A stretch of DNA of 64,000 nt from Roseovarius sp. M141 (GCF_024355225.1 NZ_VCNH01000008.1:3472001-3536000); one strand, 5' to 3'. Positions 34,383 to 44,250 are shown, counted from the first letter of the stretch. Translations and numbers: made by a program. The notes: generated by a model from the sequence alone, not told the origin.

Positions 34383-35717
34383 TCAGGCCTCTTCGTCCAG
34401 CTTTTCGATGGCCTTTTCCAGATCCGCCTTGGACACTTCCTTCTCGGTCACATTCGCCTGCTCGGCGACGTAATCGATGACCTTGTCCTCGAAGATCGGG
34501 GCGCGCATCTGCTGCTGCATCTGCTGGTTCTGCTGGATGAACTCAAAGAACTGGCGCTCCTGACCCGGATACTGGCGGGCCTGTTCCATGATGGCCTGCG
34601 TCATTTCCTGATCGGTCACCTGAACCTCGGCGCGCTGGCCCAGCTCGGCCAGCAGCAGGCCCAGACGCACGCGGCGCTCGGCCAGCGTGTTATGCTCATC
34701 CGTCGTCTCGATCTCGGGATGGTCGTGGCCCTGAACATCGGGGTTTTCGTCATGCCACAGCTGATGCGCGATCTGCTTGGCTTCCTGCTCGACCATCGAG
34801 GGGGGCAGCTCAAAGCTGACCATCTTGTCCAGCTCATCCAGCATCGCGCGCTTCATCACCGCGCGGGCAGCGCCGGCATACTCGGCCTCCAGCCGCTCGC
34901 TGATCTGCCCTTTCAGACCGGCCAGATCCTCGGCGCCGAACTTCTTGGCCAGTTCGTCGTCGATCTCGGCATCCTTGGGGGCTTTGACGGCCTTGATGGT
35001 GCAGGAGAAGACGGCCTCTTTGCCGGCCAGATGCTCGGCCTGATAATCGTCGGGGAAGTTGACGGTGACGTCCTTTTCCTCCTCGGCTTTCACGCCGACC
35101 AGCTGCTCTTCGAAACCGGGGATGAAGCTGCCGGAGCCCAGAACCAGCGGATAGTCCTCGGCTGTGCCGCCCTCGAACGCCTCGCCGTCAACCTTGCCGA
35201 CGAAATCCATCGTGATCTGGTCGCCATCCTTGGCCTTGGTGCCCTTCTTGCGGTCCTCGAAATCCTGCGCATTCGAGGCAAGATTCGCCAGCGCCTCGTC
35301 GACGGCAGCATCATCGGGGATGACTTTCAGACGCTCCAGCGACACCTTGCTGAGGTCCAGTTCGGGGATCTCGGGCAGCGCCTCGTAGGACATTTCGACT
35401 TCGACGTCGTCGCCCTCTTTCCAATCCTCGTTGGTCATCTTCACGGCCGGCTCGGCGGCGGGGCGCACGCCCTTTTCCTCGAAATGCGCCTTCATGGCGC
35501 CGTCGACGGCCTCTTGCATGGCTTCGCCCAGGACGCGCTGGCCAAAGTTCTTTTTCATCAGCGCGAGGGGCACCTTGCCCTTGCGAAAGCCCTTCATTTC
35601 CACTTCGGGCTGCGCTTCTTTCAGCTTGTCCATGACCTTGGCGTCCAGATCCTGAGCAGTCAGGAGCATCTTATAGGCGCGCTTGAGGCCTTCGTTCTGG
35701 GTCTCGGTGACCTGCAT
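34383..35717 (-). CDS. tig: trigger factor
   Basis: The 444-residue ribosome-associated chaperone binds nascent chains at the tunnel exit. The N-terminal ribosome-binding domain has the family signature GFRKGKVP near residues 40-50. The FKBP-like peptidyl-prolyl isomerase domain is around 150-245 ([34 protein letters not shown]), followed by a helical C-terminal domain with acidic, Gln-rich stretches ([10 protein letters not shown]). Stand-alone gene with its own terminator. Confidence 0.96.
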   Translation of the reverse strand: MQVTETQNEGLKRAYKMLLTAQDLDAKVMDKLKEAQPEVEMKGFRKGKVPLALMKKNFGQRVLGEAMQEAVDGAMKAHFEEKGVRPAAEPAVKMTNEDWKEGDDVEVEMSYEALPEIPELDLSKVSLERLKVIPDDAAVDEALANLASNAQDFEDRKKGTKAKDGDQITMDFVGKVDGEAFEGGTAEDYPLVLGSGSFIPGFEEQLVGVKAEEEKDVTVNFPDDYQAEHLAGKEAVFSCTIKAVKAPKDAEIDDELAKKFGAEDLAGLKGQISERLEAEYAGAARAVMKRAMLDELDKMVSFELPPSMVEQEAKQIAHQLWHDENPDVQGHDHPEIETTDEHNTLAERRVRLGLLLAELGQRAEVQVTDQEMTQAIMEQARQYPGQERQFFEFIQQNQQMQQQMRAPIFEDKVIDYVAEQANVTEKEVSKADLEKAIEKLDEEA

Positions 35718-35825
35718 TGTTCGTCCTTATCCATTGCAATCGGGCCGCGGAGGCGTCCGCAGCGGTCAAAATCAAGGGCTTTCTAGGGGTGTGGCGGGCG
35801 CGGCGCAAGCGGAGTCTTTGCCGCC

Positions 35826-36980
35826 CTAGCCACGCCGCAGTCGCGCGCGCGCATCTTCGATCCCGACCAGCGCCAGACCGGCCACCAGCCCCCAGAACGC
35901 GGCGCCGATGCCCAACAGGCTGAGGTTCGACGCCGTGACGACAAACGTGACGGCGGCGGGCGCCGCATGGGCGCCGCTGGCCAGCGCCCCGCTGAGCGAT
36001 CCGATGAACGGCCCCAGCAGCGCGACACCTGCGACAACGGCGATCAGCGCAGGCGGAAAGTTGGCGAACAGCAGCACCAGCGGCATCGCCACCAGCGCGA
36101 TCGCACCATAACCCAACGCATAGACCGGCCCGCACAGCCAGCGTTTGCCAGGGTCCGGGTGCGCATCGGGGCCGGTGCAGATCGAGGCGGTGATTGCCGC
36201 CAGATTGGTGCTGTGCGCGCCCCATGGTGCGCTGAGCAGCGATGCGATGCCCGTCACGGTCAGGATCGAGCGCCCCGGCACCGGATAGCCCGCCGCGCGC
36301 AAGACGGCAAAACCCGGCAGATTCTGCGAGGCCATCGTCACCAGATAAAGCGGCAGCGCCACACCCAGCAGCGCGCCTGCGGTGAATTCAGGCCGGATCA
36401 GCGCCATCGGCGGTAGCCCGCCATGCCAGACGGGATGCGCCATGCCCAGCGCAATGGCCAGCGGCACGCCAGCCGCCAGCACGGCCAGCACAGCCCAGAT
36501 CGGCGAGAACGCCCTGACCACGAAAAACAGCGCCAGCAGCGGCAGAACCAGCGCTTCGGCGCCCGGTATCACCAACGCCGCCTGCGCGACAAAACTGAAC
36601 AGAACCCCGGCCAGCATGGCAGACGCCACTTCGCCGGGTATGCGCGCCACCGCCCGCTCCAGCGCGGGGATCAGACCGGTCGCGATCAGCATCAACGCGG
36701 CAAGGATGAACGCGCCCGCCGCCACCTCCATCGACGTGGCGGTTACGCCGGCAAGCACAGCCGCGCCCGGCGTTGACCATGCGGTAACGATGGGCAGGCG
36801 GTGGCGAATGCTGAGAATCGCAGTGGTCGCCAGCATCGACAGGCACAGAACGGTGATCCACGTCGCCTTTTGCCCCTCGCTGGCGCCCAGCGCATCCGCC
36901 GCCGACAGGATGATCGCAACCGACCCGCCAAACCCGACAAGGACCGCCACAAGGGCCGAAATGATAACGGAAACACGCAT
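35826..36980 (-). CDS. BenE family benzoate/H+ symporter-like protein
   Basis: A 384-residue protein with about twelve spans. VGFGGSVAIILSAADALGAS at the N-terminus and AAPWGAHSTNLAAITASICTGPDAHPDPGKR (in the middle, where APWG is the usual hallmark) match BenE. BenE members import benzoate with a proton, but no aromatic degradation genes are near, so the substrate here may differ. It lies about 100 bases upstream of tig on the same strand. Confidence 0.88.
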   Translation of the reverse strand: MRVSVIISALVAVLVGFGGSVAIILSAADALGASEGQKATWITVLCLSMLATTAILSIRHRLPIVTAWSTPGAAVLAGVTATSMEVAAGAFILAALMLIATGLIPALERAVARIPGEVASAMLAGVLFSFVAQAALVIPGAEALVLPLLALFFVVRAFSPIWAVLAVLAAGVPLAIALGMAHPVWHGGLPPMALIRPEFTAGALLGVALPLYLVTMASQNLPGFAVLRAAGYPVPGRSILTVTGIASLLSAPWGAHSTNLAAITASICTGPDAHPDPGKRWLCGPVYALGYGAIALVAMPLVLLFANFPPALIAVVAGVALLGPFIGSLSGALASGAHAAPAAVTFVVTASNLSLLGIGAAFWGLVAGLALVGIEDARARLRRG

Positions 36981-37074
36981 GGAGGCATCCTGACTGGTGC
37001 AATTGCCCCCGCTTAGCGCAGGATCGGGCGAAACGTCAGGGGCTGGCAGTGAATTTTCTTGGAAACGTCATCTT

Positions 37075-37160
37075 TGGTACGGACGGTGGGACTCGAACCC
37101 ACACGGGCATACGCCCAACAGATTTTAAGTCTGGTATGTCTACCATTCCATCACGCCCGC
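37075..37160 (-). tRNA. tRNA-Leu (UAA)
   Basis: The minus strand folds as a class II tRNA of 86 bases with CCA encoded. The acceptor pairs GCGGGCG with CGTCCGT (G-U at the first and fifth pairs), the anticodon loop is CTTAAAA giving anticodon UAA, the long variable arm is GGGC-GTAT-GCCC, and the T arm contains GTGGGTTCGAGTCCCAC. Reads UUA codons as leucine. No integrated element is seen at its 3' end. Confidence 0.96.
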
Positions 37161-37280
37161 ATCGGCGCGGACAATAAACACCCCGGCGCGGGTGTAAAGC
37201 GTCACAGCGCGTATTTCATGGGGACAGCTAAGCGCGCCCCAAGCGCATCGATCAAACCGCAACCATTCTATTGGCCAGCC

Positions 37281-37751
37281 TCAGATCGCATCTTCTGGCG
37301 CGTTTTCCTTGACCGCCTGCATGGCGACATAGGTGCTGGTGCCGGCCACATGCGGCAGGGTGCTGATGCGGTCGGCCAGCATCTGGCGGTAGTCGTTCAT
37401 GCTGCGGGTGCGGATCTTCATCAGGTAGTCAAAATTACCGGCAATCAGATGCACCTGCTCGATCTCGGGGATCTTGCAGACGGCGGCGTTGAATTCGGCC
37501 AGCGCGGCCTCGCGCGTGTCTGTCAGGCGCACCTCGACGAAACTGACGTGGTCCAGCCCCAGCCGGATCGGGTCGATCATCGCGCGGTAGCCCGAAATCA
37601 CGCGCGTCGCCTCCAGCCGCCGCAGCCGCGCCTGCGTGGGCGACTTGGAGAGGCCGATGCGGCGCGCCAGATCAGTGACGCTGATGCGCCCATCCGTTGC
37701 CAAAACATGGAGAATCGCCTTGTCGAACTTATCCAGCTCATTTGAACTCAT
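37281..37751 (-). CDS. putR: Lrp/AsnC family regulator, PutR-like activator of putA
   Basis: The 156-residue regulator has an N-terminal helix-turn-helix (ISVTDLARRIGLSKSPTQARLRRLE, about residues 22-46) and a C-terminal RAM/AsnC ligand domain (VHLIAGNFDYLMKIRTR). It is divergent from putA, the classic position of PutR, which activates putA in response to proline in alphaproteobacteria. The start is ATG 37751 (MSSNELDKFD); the longer frame upstream is unlikely. The function is inferred from position. Confidence 0.88.
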   Translation of the reverse strand: MSSNELDKFDKAILHVLATDGRISVTDLARRIGLSKSPTQARLRRLEATRVISGYRAMIDPIRLGLDHVSFVEVRLTDTREAALAEFNAAVCKIPEIEQVHLIAGNFDYLMKIRTRSMNDYRQMLADRISTLPHVAGTSTYVAMQAVKENAPEDAI

Positions 37752-37897
37752 AGATGCCCCAATTTCCGTCCATTTGGCCTGTGCAAAGGTATTGAACAGG
37801 AAAAACATCTTATCTGGACGTGCTAGGATCGGTCAATCGGAGCGTTGCGAAAGATGCTTGCCATCGCCTTCGGCCCAGCCCACCAAAGGATGCCCTT

Positions 37898-40800
37898 ATG
37901 CCATACGACACCCAATCGCGCCGTGCAGTCGACCTGGACACCTATGCCGATGAGGCGACGACCATCGCCCGCCTCAAGACCGAGGCGAACCTTTCGCCCG
38001 AGGATCGCCAGCGCATCTGCGCCCGAGGCGCCGATCTGGTGCGCGACATTCGCGGTCAGTCCGATCCGGGCCTGATGGAGGTGTTTCTGGCTGAATATGG
38101 CCTGTCCACGGATGAGGGTATCGCGCTGATGTGTCTGGCCGAGGCACTGCTGCGCGTGCCCGACGCCGAAACCATCGACGCGCTGATCGAGGACAAGATC
38201 GCGCCCTCCGACTGGGGCAAGCATATGGGCCATTCGACCTCGCCGCTGGTGAACGCCTCGACATGGGCGCTGATGCTGACCGGCAAGGTGCTGAAAGAGG
38301 ACCGCAAGGGCCCCGTCGGCCATATGCGCGCCGCCATGAAACGTCTGGGCGAACCTGTGATCCGCACCGCCGTCGCGCGCGCGATGAAGGAGATGGGCCG
38401 CAACTTCGTGCTGGGCGAAAACATCCAGTCCGCGATGGACCGCGCCGCCAAGATGGAGAAGAAGGGCTACACCTATTCCTACGACATGCTGGGCGAGGCC
38501 GCGCGCACCGACAAGGACGCGACGCGCTATCACCTCAGCTACAGTCGCGCCATCAGTGCCATCGCGCAGGCCTGCACCCATGACGAGATCGCCAGGAACC
38601 CCGGCATTTCGGTCAAGCTGTCGGCGCTGCATGCGCGCTATGAGGTCGCCCAGCGCGAGCAGGTCATGGAAATTCTGGTGCCGCGCCTGCGCAGCCTTGC
38701 GCTGTTGGCGAAATCGGCTGGCATGGGCCTGAATATCGACGCAGAAGAGGCCGACCGCCTGGCACTGTCGCTGGACGTGATCGAAACGGTGCTGAGCGAA
38801 CCCGCACTGGCGGGCTGGGACGGCTTTGGCGTGGTTGTGCAGGCCTATGGCCAGCGCGCCGGGCATGTGATCGATTTCCTCTATGATCTGGCCCAGCGGC
38901 ACGACCGGCGCATCATGGTGCGTCTGGTCAAGGGCGCCTATTGGGACACCGAAATCAAGCAGGCACAGGTCGAAGGTATCGACGGCTTCCCCGTTTTCAC
39001 GTCCAAACCCGCCACCGATGTCAGCTATATCGCCAACGCGCGCAAGCTGCTGTCGATGACCGACCGCATCTACCCCCAGTTCGCCACGCATAACGCGCAC
39101 ACCGTCGCCGCCGTGCTGGACATGGCCACCGACAAGGAGGCGTTCGAATTCCAGCGCCTGCACGGCATGGGCGAGGCGCTGCATAACATCGTGATGAAGA
39201 ACGAGGGCACGCGCTGCCGCATCTACGCCCCCGTCGGCGCGCATCGCGATCTGCTGGCGTACCTCGTGCGGCGCCTGCTGGAAAACGGCGCCAACTCCAG
39301 CTTTGTCAACCAGATCGTGGATGAGGAGGTCGCGCCCGAAATCGTCGCCGCCGATCCGTTCCATCTGGTCGATCTCGATGGCCCGACCCTGCCCACCGGC
39401 CCGGAACTGTTCCTGCCCGAGCGCGTGAACTCCAAGGGGTTCGACCTGAAACACCAGCCGACGCTGGACGCTGTTGAGGTTGCCCGCGCGCCCTTTGCCA
39501 CCCATAAATGGGCGGCAGCCCCCATTCTGGCGGCCAGGGCCCAGCCCGAGGAAGCGGTCGATGTAGCCAACCCCGCCGACCCGGCAGGCAGCCCCGGCAC
39601 CGTCGCCCAAGCCAGCCGCGTCGACATCGAAACGGCCCTGAGCAATGCCGCGCCCTGGGACGCCCCCGCCACCGAACGCGGTGCGGTACTGGCCAAGATC
39701 GCGGACCTTTACGAGCAAAACTATGGCGAGATTTTCGCCATCCTCGCCCGCGAGGCCGGCAAAAGCCAGATGGACGCGGTCGCCGAACTGCGCGAGGCCG
39801 TTGATTTCCTGCGCTACTACGGCGCCAATGCGCCCGATACCGGCGCCGTCGGCACCTTCACCTGCATCAGCCCGTGGAACTTTCCGCTGGCCATTTTCAC
39901 CGGCCAGATCGCCGCCGCGCTGGCAGCCGGCAACGCCGTGCTGTCCAAACCGGCCGAACAGACGCCGCTGACCGCACATTTCGCCGTGCGCCTCATGCAT
40001 GAGGCCGGCGTGCCGAAGACGGCGCTGCAACTCCTGCCCGGCGGCGGCGATATCGGCGCGGCGCTGACATCGGATCCGCGCGTCGGCGGGGTGGCCTTCA
40101 CCGGGTCCACCGCGACGGCAATGAAGATCCGCAGCGCCATGGCCGAAAACCTCGCCCCCGGCGCGCCGCTGATCGCGGAAACCGGCGGGTTGAACGCGAT
40201 GATCGTGGACAGCACCGCCCTGCCCGAACAGGCTGTGCAGGCCATCGTCGAATCGGCGTTCCAGTCCGCCGGGCAGCGCTGCTCGGCCCTGCGCTGCCTT
40301 TATGTGCAGGAGGATATCGTCGAGGATTTCACCAAGATGCTGACCGGCGCGATGGATGCGGTGGTGATCGGCATGCCTTGGGATCTTAGCACCGATTGCG
40401 GCCCCGTCATCGACGAAACCGCCCGCGCAGGCATTGCCGAGCATATCCAGACCGCCCGCGCCGAAGGTCGGCTGCTGCACGAGTTGAAGACACCCAATTC
40501 CGGCACCTACATCGCCCCCACGCTGATCCGCGTGGACGGCATCGGCGACATGCAGCGCGAGATTTTCGGCCCCGTGCTGCACATGGCAACCTTCGGCGCA
40601 ACCGAACTGGACAAGGTGATCGACGCGATCAACGCCACCGGATATGGCCTGACCTTTGGCCTGATGACGCGCATCGACGACCGCGTGCAATACGTGACCG
40701 AACGGGTGCAGGCCGGCAACATCTACGTCAACCGCAACCAGATCGGCGCGATCGTCGGCTCCCAGCCCTTCGGCGGCGAGGGGCTTTCGGGCACCGGGCC

Positions 40801-41329
40801 CAAGGCCGGCGGCCCGCACTATCTGGCCCGGTATACAGCGCATCCCGCACCACTGGCCGGGCATGACTGGGAAGGCATCATGGCGGCCAAGGACATTCAG
40901 GCCGCGCTGAACAAGGCGCATAAGGTCGAAATGCAGCCGCGCGAGGATCAGGTGATGCCTGGGCCAACGGGCGAATCCAACCGCCTGACCAGCCACGCAC
41001 GCGCGCCCCTGCTGTGCATGGGGCCGGGCCGCGAGGCGGCGCAGGCGCAGGCGCGCGCCGTCACCGGCCTTGGCGGTCTGGCGGTCGAGGCGACGGGCAC
41101 CGTCCCGCCCGAGGCGCTGACATCGCTGACCGGCATCGCGGGCGCGCTGTATTGGGGCGATGCGACGATGGCGCGCCCCTATGCGCAGGCACTGGCGGCG
41201 CGCAGCGGGCCGATCCTGCCGCTGATCACCGGGCTGCCGGATTCGGGCCATGTGCTGAACGAGCGGCATGTCTGCGTCGATACCACCGCGGCCGGCGGTA
41301 ACGCCGCGTTGCTGGGCGGCATGTCCTAA
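37898..41329 (+). CDS. putA: bifunctional proline dehydrogenase / delta-1-pyrroline-5-carboxylate dehydrogenase
   Basis: This 1143-residue protein oxidises proline to glutamate in two steps, using FAD then NAD+. The N-terminal PRODH barrel occupies about residues 150-470 (LSYSRAISAIAQAC, GMGLNIDAEEADRL, MVRLVKGAYWDTEIKQAQ); the ALDH-type domain runs from about 530 to 1000, with GTFTCISPWNFPLAIFTGQI, the catalytic Glu in AETGGLNAM and Cys in SAGQRCSAL. A C-terminal ALDH-like tail follows. The DNA-binding ribbon-helix-helix seen in E. coli PutA is absent, consistent with PutR control. Start at ATG 37898 (MPYDTQSRRAV). Confidence 0.96.
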   Translation: MPYDTQSRRAVDLDTYADEATTIARLKTEANLSPEDRQRICARGADLVRDIRGQSDPGLMEVFLAEYGLSTDEGIALMCLAEALLRVPDAETIDALIEDKIAPSDWGKHMGHSTSPLVNASTWALMLTGKVLKEDRKGPVGHMRAAMKRLGEPVIRTAVARAMKEMGRNFVLGENIQSAMDRAAKMEKKGYTYSYDMLGEAARTDKDATRYHLSYSRAISAIAQACTHDEIARNPGISVKLSALHARYEVAQREQVMEILVPRLRSLALLAKSAGMGLNIDAEEADRLALSLDVIETVLSEPALAGWDGFGVVVQAYGQRAGHVIDFLYDLAQRHDRRIMVRLVKGAYWDTEIKQAQVEGIDGFPVFTSKPATDVSYIANARKLLSMTDRIYPQFATHNAHTVAAVLDMATDKEAFEFQRLHGMGEALHNIVMKNEGTRCRIYAPVGAHRDLLAYLVRRLLENGANSSFVNQIVDEEVAPEIVAADPFHLVDLDGPTLPTGPELFLPERVNSKGFDLKHQPTLDAVEVARAPFATHKWAAAPILAARAQPEEAVDVANPADPAGSPGTVAQASRVDIETALSNAAPWDAPATERGAVLAKIADLYEQNYGEIFAILAREAGKSQMDAVAELREAVDFLRYYGANAPDTGAVGTFTCISPWNFPLAIFTGQIAAALAAGNAVLSKPAEQTPLTAHFAVRLMHEAGVPKTALQLLPGGGDIGAALTSDPRVGGVAFTGSTATAMKIRSAMAENLAPGAPLIAETGGLNAMIVDSTALPEQAVQAIVESAFQSAGQRCSALRCLYVQEDIVEDFTKMLTGAMDAVVIGMPWDLSTDCGPVIDETARAGIAEHIQTARAEGRLLHELKTPNSGTYIAPTLIRVDGIGDMQREIFGPVLHMATFGATELDKVIDAINATGYGLTFGLMTRIDDRVQYVTERVQAGNIYVNRNQIGAIVGSQPFGGEGLSGTGPKAGGPHYLARYTAHPAPLAGHDWEGIMAAKDIQAALNKAHKVEMQPREDQVMPGPTGESNRLTSHARAPLLCMGPGREAAQAQARAVTGLGGLAVEATGTVPPEALTSLTGIAGALYWGDATMARPYAQALAARSGPILPLITGLPDSGHVLNERHVCVDTTAAGGNAALLGGMS

Positions 41330-41346
41330 CGCTTGACCACGCTGGG

Positions 41347-41371
41347 ACATGGGGCCAGTTTGGCCCCATGT
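41347..41371. promoter_or_regulatory. hairpin overlapping the rhomboid start codon
   Basis: ACATGGGGCCA (41347-41357), a three-base loop and TGGCCCCATGT (41361-41371) form a perfect 11-base stem. The second arm contains the ATG (41368-41370) of the rhomboid gene. It starts 17 bases after the putA stop. It could end putA transcripts or hold the start codon closed; no clear ribosome binding site is visible. Confidence 0.65.
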
Positions 41372-42111
41372 TCCCCATTCGCGATCATAACCCCTCGGGG
41401 CGCACGCCCTATGTGACCTACGCGCTGATCGCCGCGAATGTCATCATTTTCATCAGCTATTGGCCACTGATGAGCGATCCGCGCGCGCTGAACGCGTTTT
41501 ACGTCGACTGGGCGATGATCCCGGCAAAGGTCACCTATGCGGGGGCTTACCCGTCGCTGATCACCTCTACCTTCCTGCATGGCGGCGTGATGCATCTGGC
41601 CGGTAACATGCTGTTTCTGTGGGTGTTTGGCGACAATCTAGAGGATGAGATGGGCCATCTGCCCTATCTTGCCTTCTACCTTGCCTGCGGCGTCGGATCC
41701 GGGCTGGCGCAACTCATGTCCGAACCTTATTCGCTGGTGCCGACGGTTGGCGCCTCGGGGGCGATCGCGGGGGTGATGGGCGGCTATCTGCTGCTGTTTC
41801 CCAAGGCCAAGGTGGATGTCCTCATCATCTTCGTCATCTTCTTTCGCATCCTGCCGATCCCAGCCTGGATCATGCTGGGGCTATGGTTCGGATTCCAGAT
41901 CTTTGGCGGGCTGTCGATGCCCGCCACAGGCGGAGGCGTTGCCTATTGGGCGCATGCGGGGGGCTTTGTCATCGGGGTCTTGCTGACCGTGCCGCTGCTG
42001 CTGCGCCGGGGCGGCCCGCAGTTCTGGGCGCGCAATGAGGGGCGCCCACCCCATCCGCAGGCAAAGTATGAATATGCGCGCACCCGTATCCCGAAAGTGA
42101 GGCGAAAATGA
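41368..42111 (+). CDS. rhomboid family intramembrane serine protease
   Basis: A 247-residue protein with six to seven membrane spans. The catalytic Ser is residue 130 in GASGAIAGVMGGYL (GxSG), and the His partner is near residue 196 in AHAGGF. The first loop HLAGNMLFLWVFGDNLEDEMG contains the family HxxxNM-type segment. MFPIRDHNPSGRTPYVT is the usual N-terminus in this order, supporting the ATG although it sits inside a hairpin. Its stop overlaps the GFA gene (ATGA). Substrate unknown. Confidence 0.93.
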   Translation: MFPIRDHNPSGRTPYVTYALIAANVIIFISYWPLMSDPRALNAFYVDWAMIPAKVTYAGAYPSLITSTFLHGGVMHLAGNMLFLWVFGDNLEDEMGHLPYLAFYLACGVGSGLAQLMSEPYSLVPTVGASGAIAGVMGGYLLLFPKAKVDVLIIFVIFFRILPIPAWIMLGLWFGFQIFGGLSMPATGGGVAYWAHAGGFVIGVLLTVPLLLRRGGPQFWARNEGRPPHPQAKYEYARTRIPKVRRK

Positions 42112-42464
42112 AAGCGACATGCCATTGCGGCGCGGTGGAACTGCGCGTGACATTGACGGACGGGCTGAAAACAGCCAGCCGCTGCGATTGCAGCTTTTGC
42201 GCGCGGCGCGGGGCGGCGGCGGTGACGGCGCCGCTGGACGGGCTGGAGGTTGTGAGGGGCGCGGACACGCTGACGCTCTATACGTGGGGGACGGGCAAGG
42301 CGCAGCATTGGTTCTGTTCGATCTGCGGCATCTACACGCATCACCGGCGCCGGTCGAACCCCAATGAATACGGCGTGAATCTGGGCACGCTGGAGGGGGT
42401 GAACCCACGCGATCTGGGAGATATCGGCTGGGTCGACGGGATCAATCACCCGTCCGACGAATAG
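42108..42464 (+). CDS. GFA family protein (glutathione-dependent formaldehyde-activating-like)
   Basis: A 118-residue zinc-binding protein with conserved cysteines: CHCGAVE near the N-terminus, CDCSFCARRGA, and WFCSICGIYTHHRR. These mark the GFA/CENP-V fold. Members were proposed to speed formaldehyde-glutathione adduct formation, but that activity is disputed for the prototype, so the role is open. Translationally coupled to the rhomboid gene; converges with suhB, one base between stops. Confidence 0.9.
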   Translation: MKATCHCGAVELRVTLTDGLKTASRCDCSFCARRGAAAVTAPLDGLEVVRGADTLTLYTWGTGKAQHWFCSICGIYTHHRRRSNPNEYGVNLGTLEGVNPRDLGDIGWVDGINHPSDE

Positions 42465-42465
42465 C

Positions 42466-43254
42466 CTATTGATTGCGGATGATCCGGGCGAACTTGTCAA
42501 AGATCGGCGCGTTGGCGCAGATGATCGCGCCTTCGTCCAGAATGTTGCGTTCGGGCGTCAACGGCTCGACCAGCGCGCCGGCCTCGCGCGCGATCAGCAG
42601 GCCAGCGGCCAGATCCCACGGCTTCAGGCGACGTTCCCAGAATCCGTCGTAACGGCCGGCTGCGACATAGGCCAGATCGAGCGAGGCCGCACCAAAGCGG
42701 CGCACACCGGCGCAGGCAGGCAGCAGGCGGGCCAGATCCTGCAAGGTTTGCGGCAGGTCGCTGCGCCCCCCAAAGGGCAGGCCGGTGGCAAAGATGCTCT
42801 CGATCAGCTTGTCACGCCCGGACACGCGCATCCGGGATTCGTTCATCCACGCGCCCTCGCCCTTTTCGGCAAAGAACAATTCGTCCCGTGAGGGGTCATA
42901 GACGACACCGGCGACGATCGCACCCTTATGCTCCAGCGCGATGGACACCGCCCAATGCGCCAGCCCGTGCAGGTAGTTCGTAGTGCCGTCCAGCGGGTCG
43001 ACGATCCAGCGGCGGGTGGGGTCTGCGCCCGGCTCCTCCCCGCCCTCTTCGGCCATCCAGCCATAAGTGGGGCGGGCGTTCATCAGCTCGGACTTGATGA
43101 TCTGCTCGGCCTGAATATCGGCGCGGCTGACGAAATCGCCGGCGCCTTTCATCGACACCTGAAGGTTCTCGACCTCGCGAAAATCCTTGGCCAGCGCGCG
43201 CCCTGCCTTGCGGGCCGCCTTCATCATCACGTTAAGATTTGCGCTGAGTGCCAT
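42466..43254 (-). CDS. suhB: inositol-1-monophosphatase family (SuhB-like)
   Basis: The 262-residue Mg-dependent phosphatase has the IMPase motifs WMAEEGGEE, WIVDPLDGTTNYLHG and, near the C-terminus, WDLAAGLLIAREAGALV. It should remove phosphate from inositol or related sugars. I prefer the ATG at 43254 (MALSANLNVMM): GGGA lies ten bases upstream, while a GTG three codons earlier has no better site. Single gene. Confidence 0.94.
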   Translation of the reverse strand: MALSANLNVMMKAARKAGRALAKDFREVENLQVSMKGAGDFVSRADIQAEQIIKSELMNARPTYGWMAEEGGEEPGADPTRRWIVDPLDGTTNYLHGLAHWAVSIALEHKGAIVAGVVYDPSRDELFFAEKGEGAWMNESRMRVSGRDKLIESIFATGLPFGGRSDLPQTLQDLARLLPACAGVRRFGAASLDLAYVAAGRYDGFWERRLKPWDLAAGLLIAREAGALVEPLTPERNILDEGAIICANAPIFDKFARIIRNQ

Positions 43255-43296
43255 TTCGATCACGTCCCTACCTACATCAAGCCGCGCGTATAGGCC

Positions 43297-43324
43297 CCCA
43301 GTGCCTTGCCTGCAAGGGGCTGGG
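43297..43324 (-). terminator. hairpin downstream of metR-like gene
   Basis: CCCAG (43297-43301) pairs with CTGGG (43320-43324) outside an inner perfect stem CCTTGC / GCAAGG. It is 12 bases past the LysR stop and 40 bases upstream of suhB. There is no T run, so a terminator role is tentative. Confidence 0.35.
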
Positions 43325-43335
43325 CACGTGTGGCG

Positions 43336-44250
43336 TTAGACCGGCTCGCGCCGTTGCAGGCGCATCGGGATCTCGCGCGCGAGTTTCATCAGATGCGCCA
43401 TGAACGGCTTGGTCGCGTCATCGTCGCGGATCGCGGCATAGAGCCGCTTGGTCAGGCCGCCCTCGGTGATCGGGCGCACGACATAATCGTCGCTGCTGCG
43501 CAATTCGCGCACCACCCAGTCGGGCAGTACGGCAACACCGCGATTGGAGGCCACCAGCAGCAGGATCACCGCCGTCAGTTCCACCTGCCTGATGTTGGCA
43601 GGTTCGACCTTGGCGGGGGTCAGCAATTCGGTGAACACGTCCAGCCGCGAGCGGTCTACCGGATAGGTGATCAGCGTCTGGCCGCGAAAATCCTCGGCCT
43701 CGATATAGTCCTTCTGCGCCAACGGGTGCAGGGCCGAGGCCAGAAACACCGGCTCGTAATCGAACAGCGGCTTGAATCCGATGCCGCGCAGCGCCTCGGG
43801 GTCGGACGAGACGACCAGATCCACCTCTTCCTTTTGCAGGGCGGGCAGCGCGTCAAAGGCAAGGCCGGGGCGGATGTCGACATCGACCTCGGGCCAGTTA
43901 TGGCGAAACGCCTCCAGCACCGGGAACAGCCACTCGAAACAGGCGTGACATTCGATGGCGATATGGAGCCGCCCCGAACTGCCGTCGCGCACGCCGCTGA
44001 ATTCAGCCTCCAGCGCCTCGATCTCGGGCAGCACCTTGTTGGCCACGCGCAGCAGGCGCATCCCCGCCGCCGACAGTGTCATCGGTTTTGAGCGGCGCAC
44101 GAACAGCTCGACCCCGGCCTGATCCTCCAGCCCCTTGATCTGATGGCTCAGCGCAGATTGCGTGATGTTCAACTGATCGGCCGCCTTGGCCAGTCCGCCC
44201 GCGGCGTGGATCGCGCGGATCGTGCGAAGATGCCGGAACTCGATATGCAT
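43336..44250 (-). CDS. metR: LysR family regulator, MetR-like
   Basis: The 304-residue protein has an N-terminal LysR winged helix-turn-helix (MHIEFRHLRTIRAIHAAGGLAKAADQLNITQSALSHQIKGLE) and a substrate-binding-like effector domain; CHACFEWLFPVLEAFRHNWPEVDVD is characteristic of MetR. It is divergent from metF, a classic MetR target, so it should activate methionine genes with homocysteine as effector. Start ATG 44250 (MHIEFRHL); the longer frame upstream passes into the metF leader. Confidence 0.9.
   Translation of the reverse strand: MHIEFRHLRTIRAIHAAGGLAKAADQLNITQSALSHQIKGLEDQAGVELFVRRSKPMTLSAAGMRLLRVANKVLPEIEALEAEFSGVRDGSSGRLHIAIECHACFEWLFPVLEAFRHNWPEVDVDIRPGLAFDALPALQKEEVDLVVSSDPEALRGIGFKPLFDYEPVFLASALHPLAQKDYIEAEDFRGQTLITYPVDRSRLDVFTELLTPAKVEPANIRQVELTAVILLLVASNRGVAVLPDWVVRELRSSDDYVVRPITEGGLTKRLYAAIRDDDATKPFMAHLMKLAREIPMRLQRREPV

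Noticed and set aside
34362..35786. Leucine-rich open frame antisense to tig
   Set aside because: Reads as a mirror of the trigger factor codons; no motifs, and its 5' end lacks a ribosome binding site.
35826..36980. Benzoate-degradation cluster
   Set aside because: Only a BenE-like transporter is present; the flanking genes are tig and tRNA-Leu, with no ring-cleavage genes.
37075..37160. Integration site for a mobile element at tRNA-Leu
   Set aside because: No integrase, direct repeat of the tRNA 3' end or foreign genes adjoin it.
37823..41350. Very long open frame antisense to putA (about 1175 codons)
   Set aside because: It is a GC-skew shadow of putA: it has no ribosome binding site, its composition is arginine/glycine/histidine-rich and it matches no family, whereas the plus strand has full PutA motifs.
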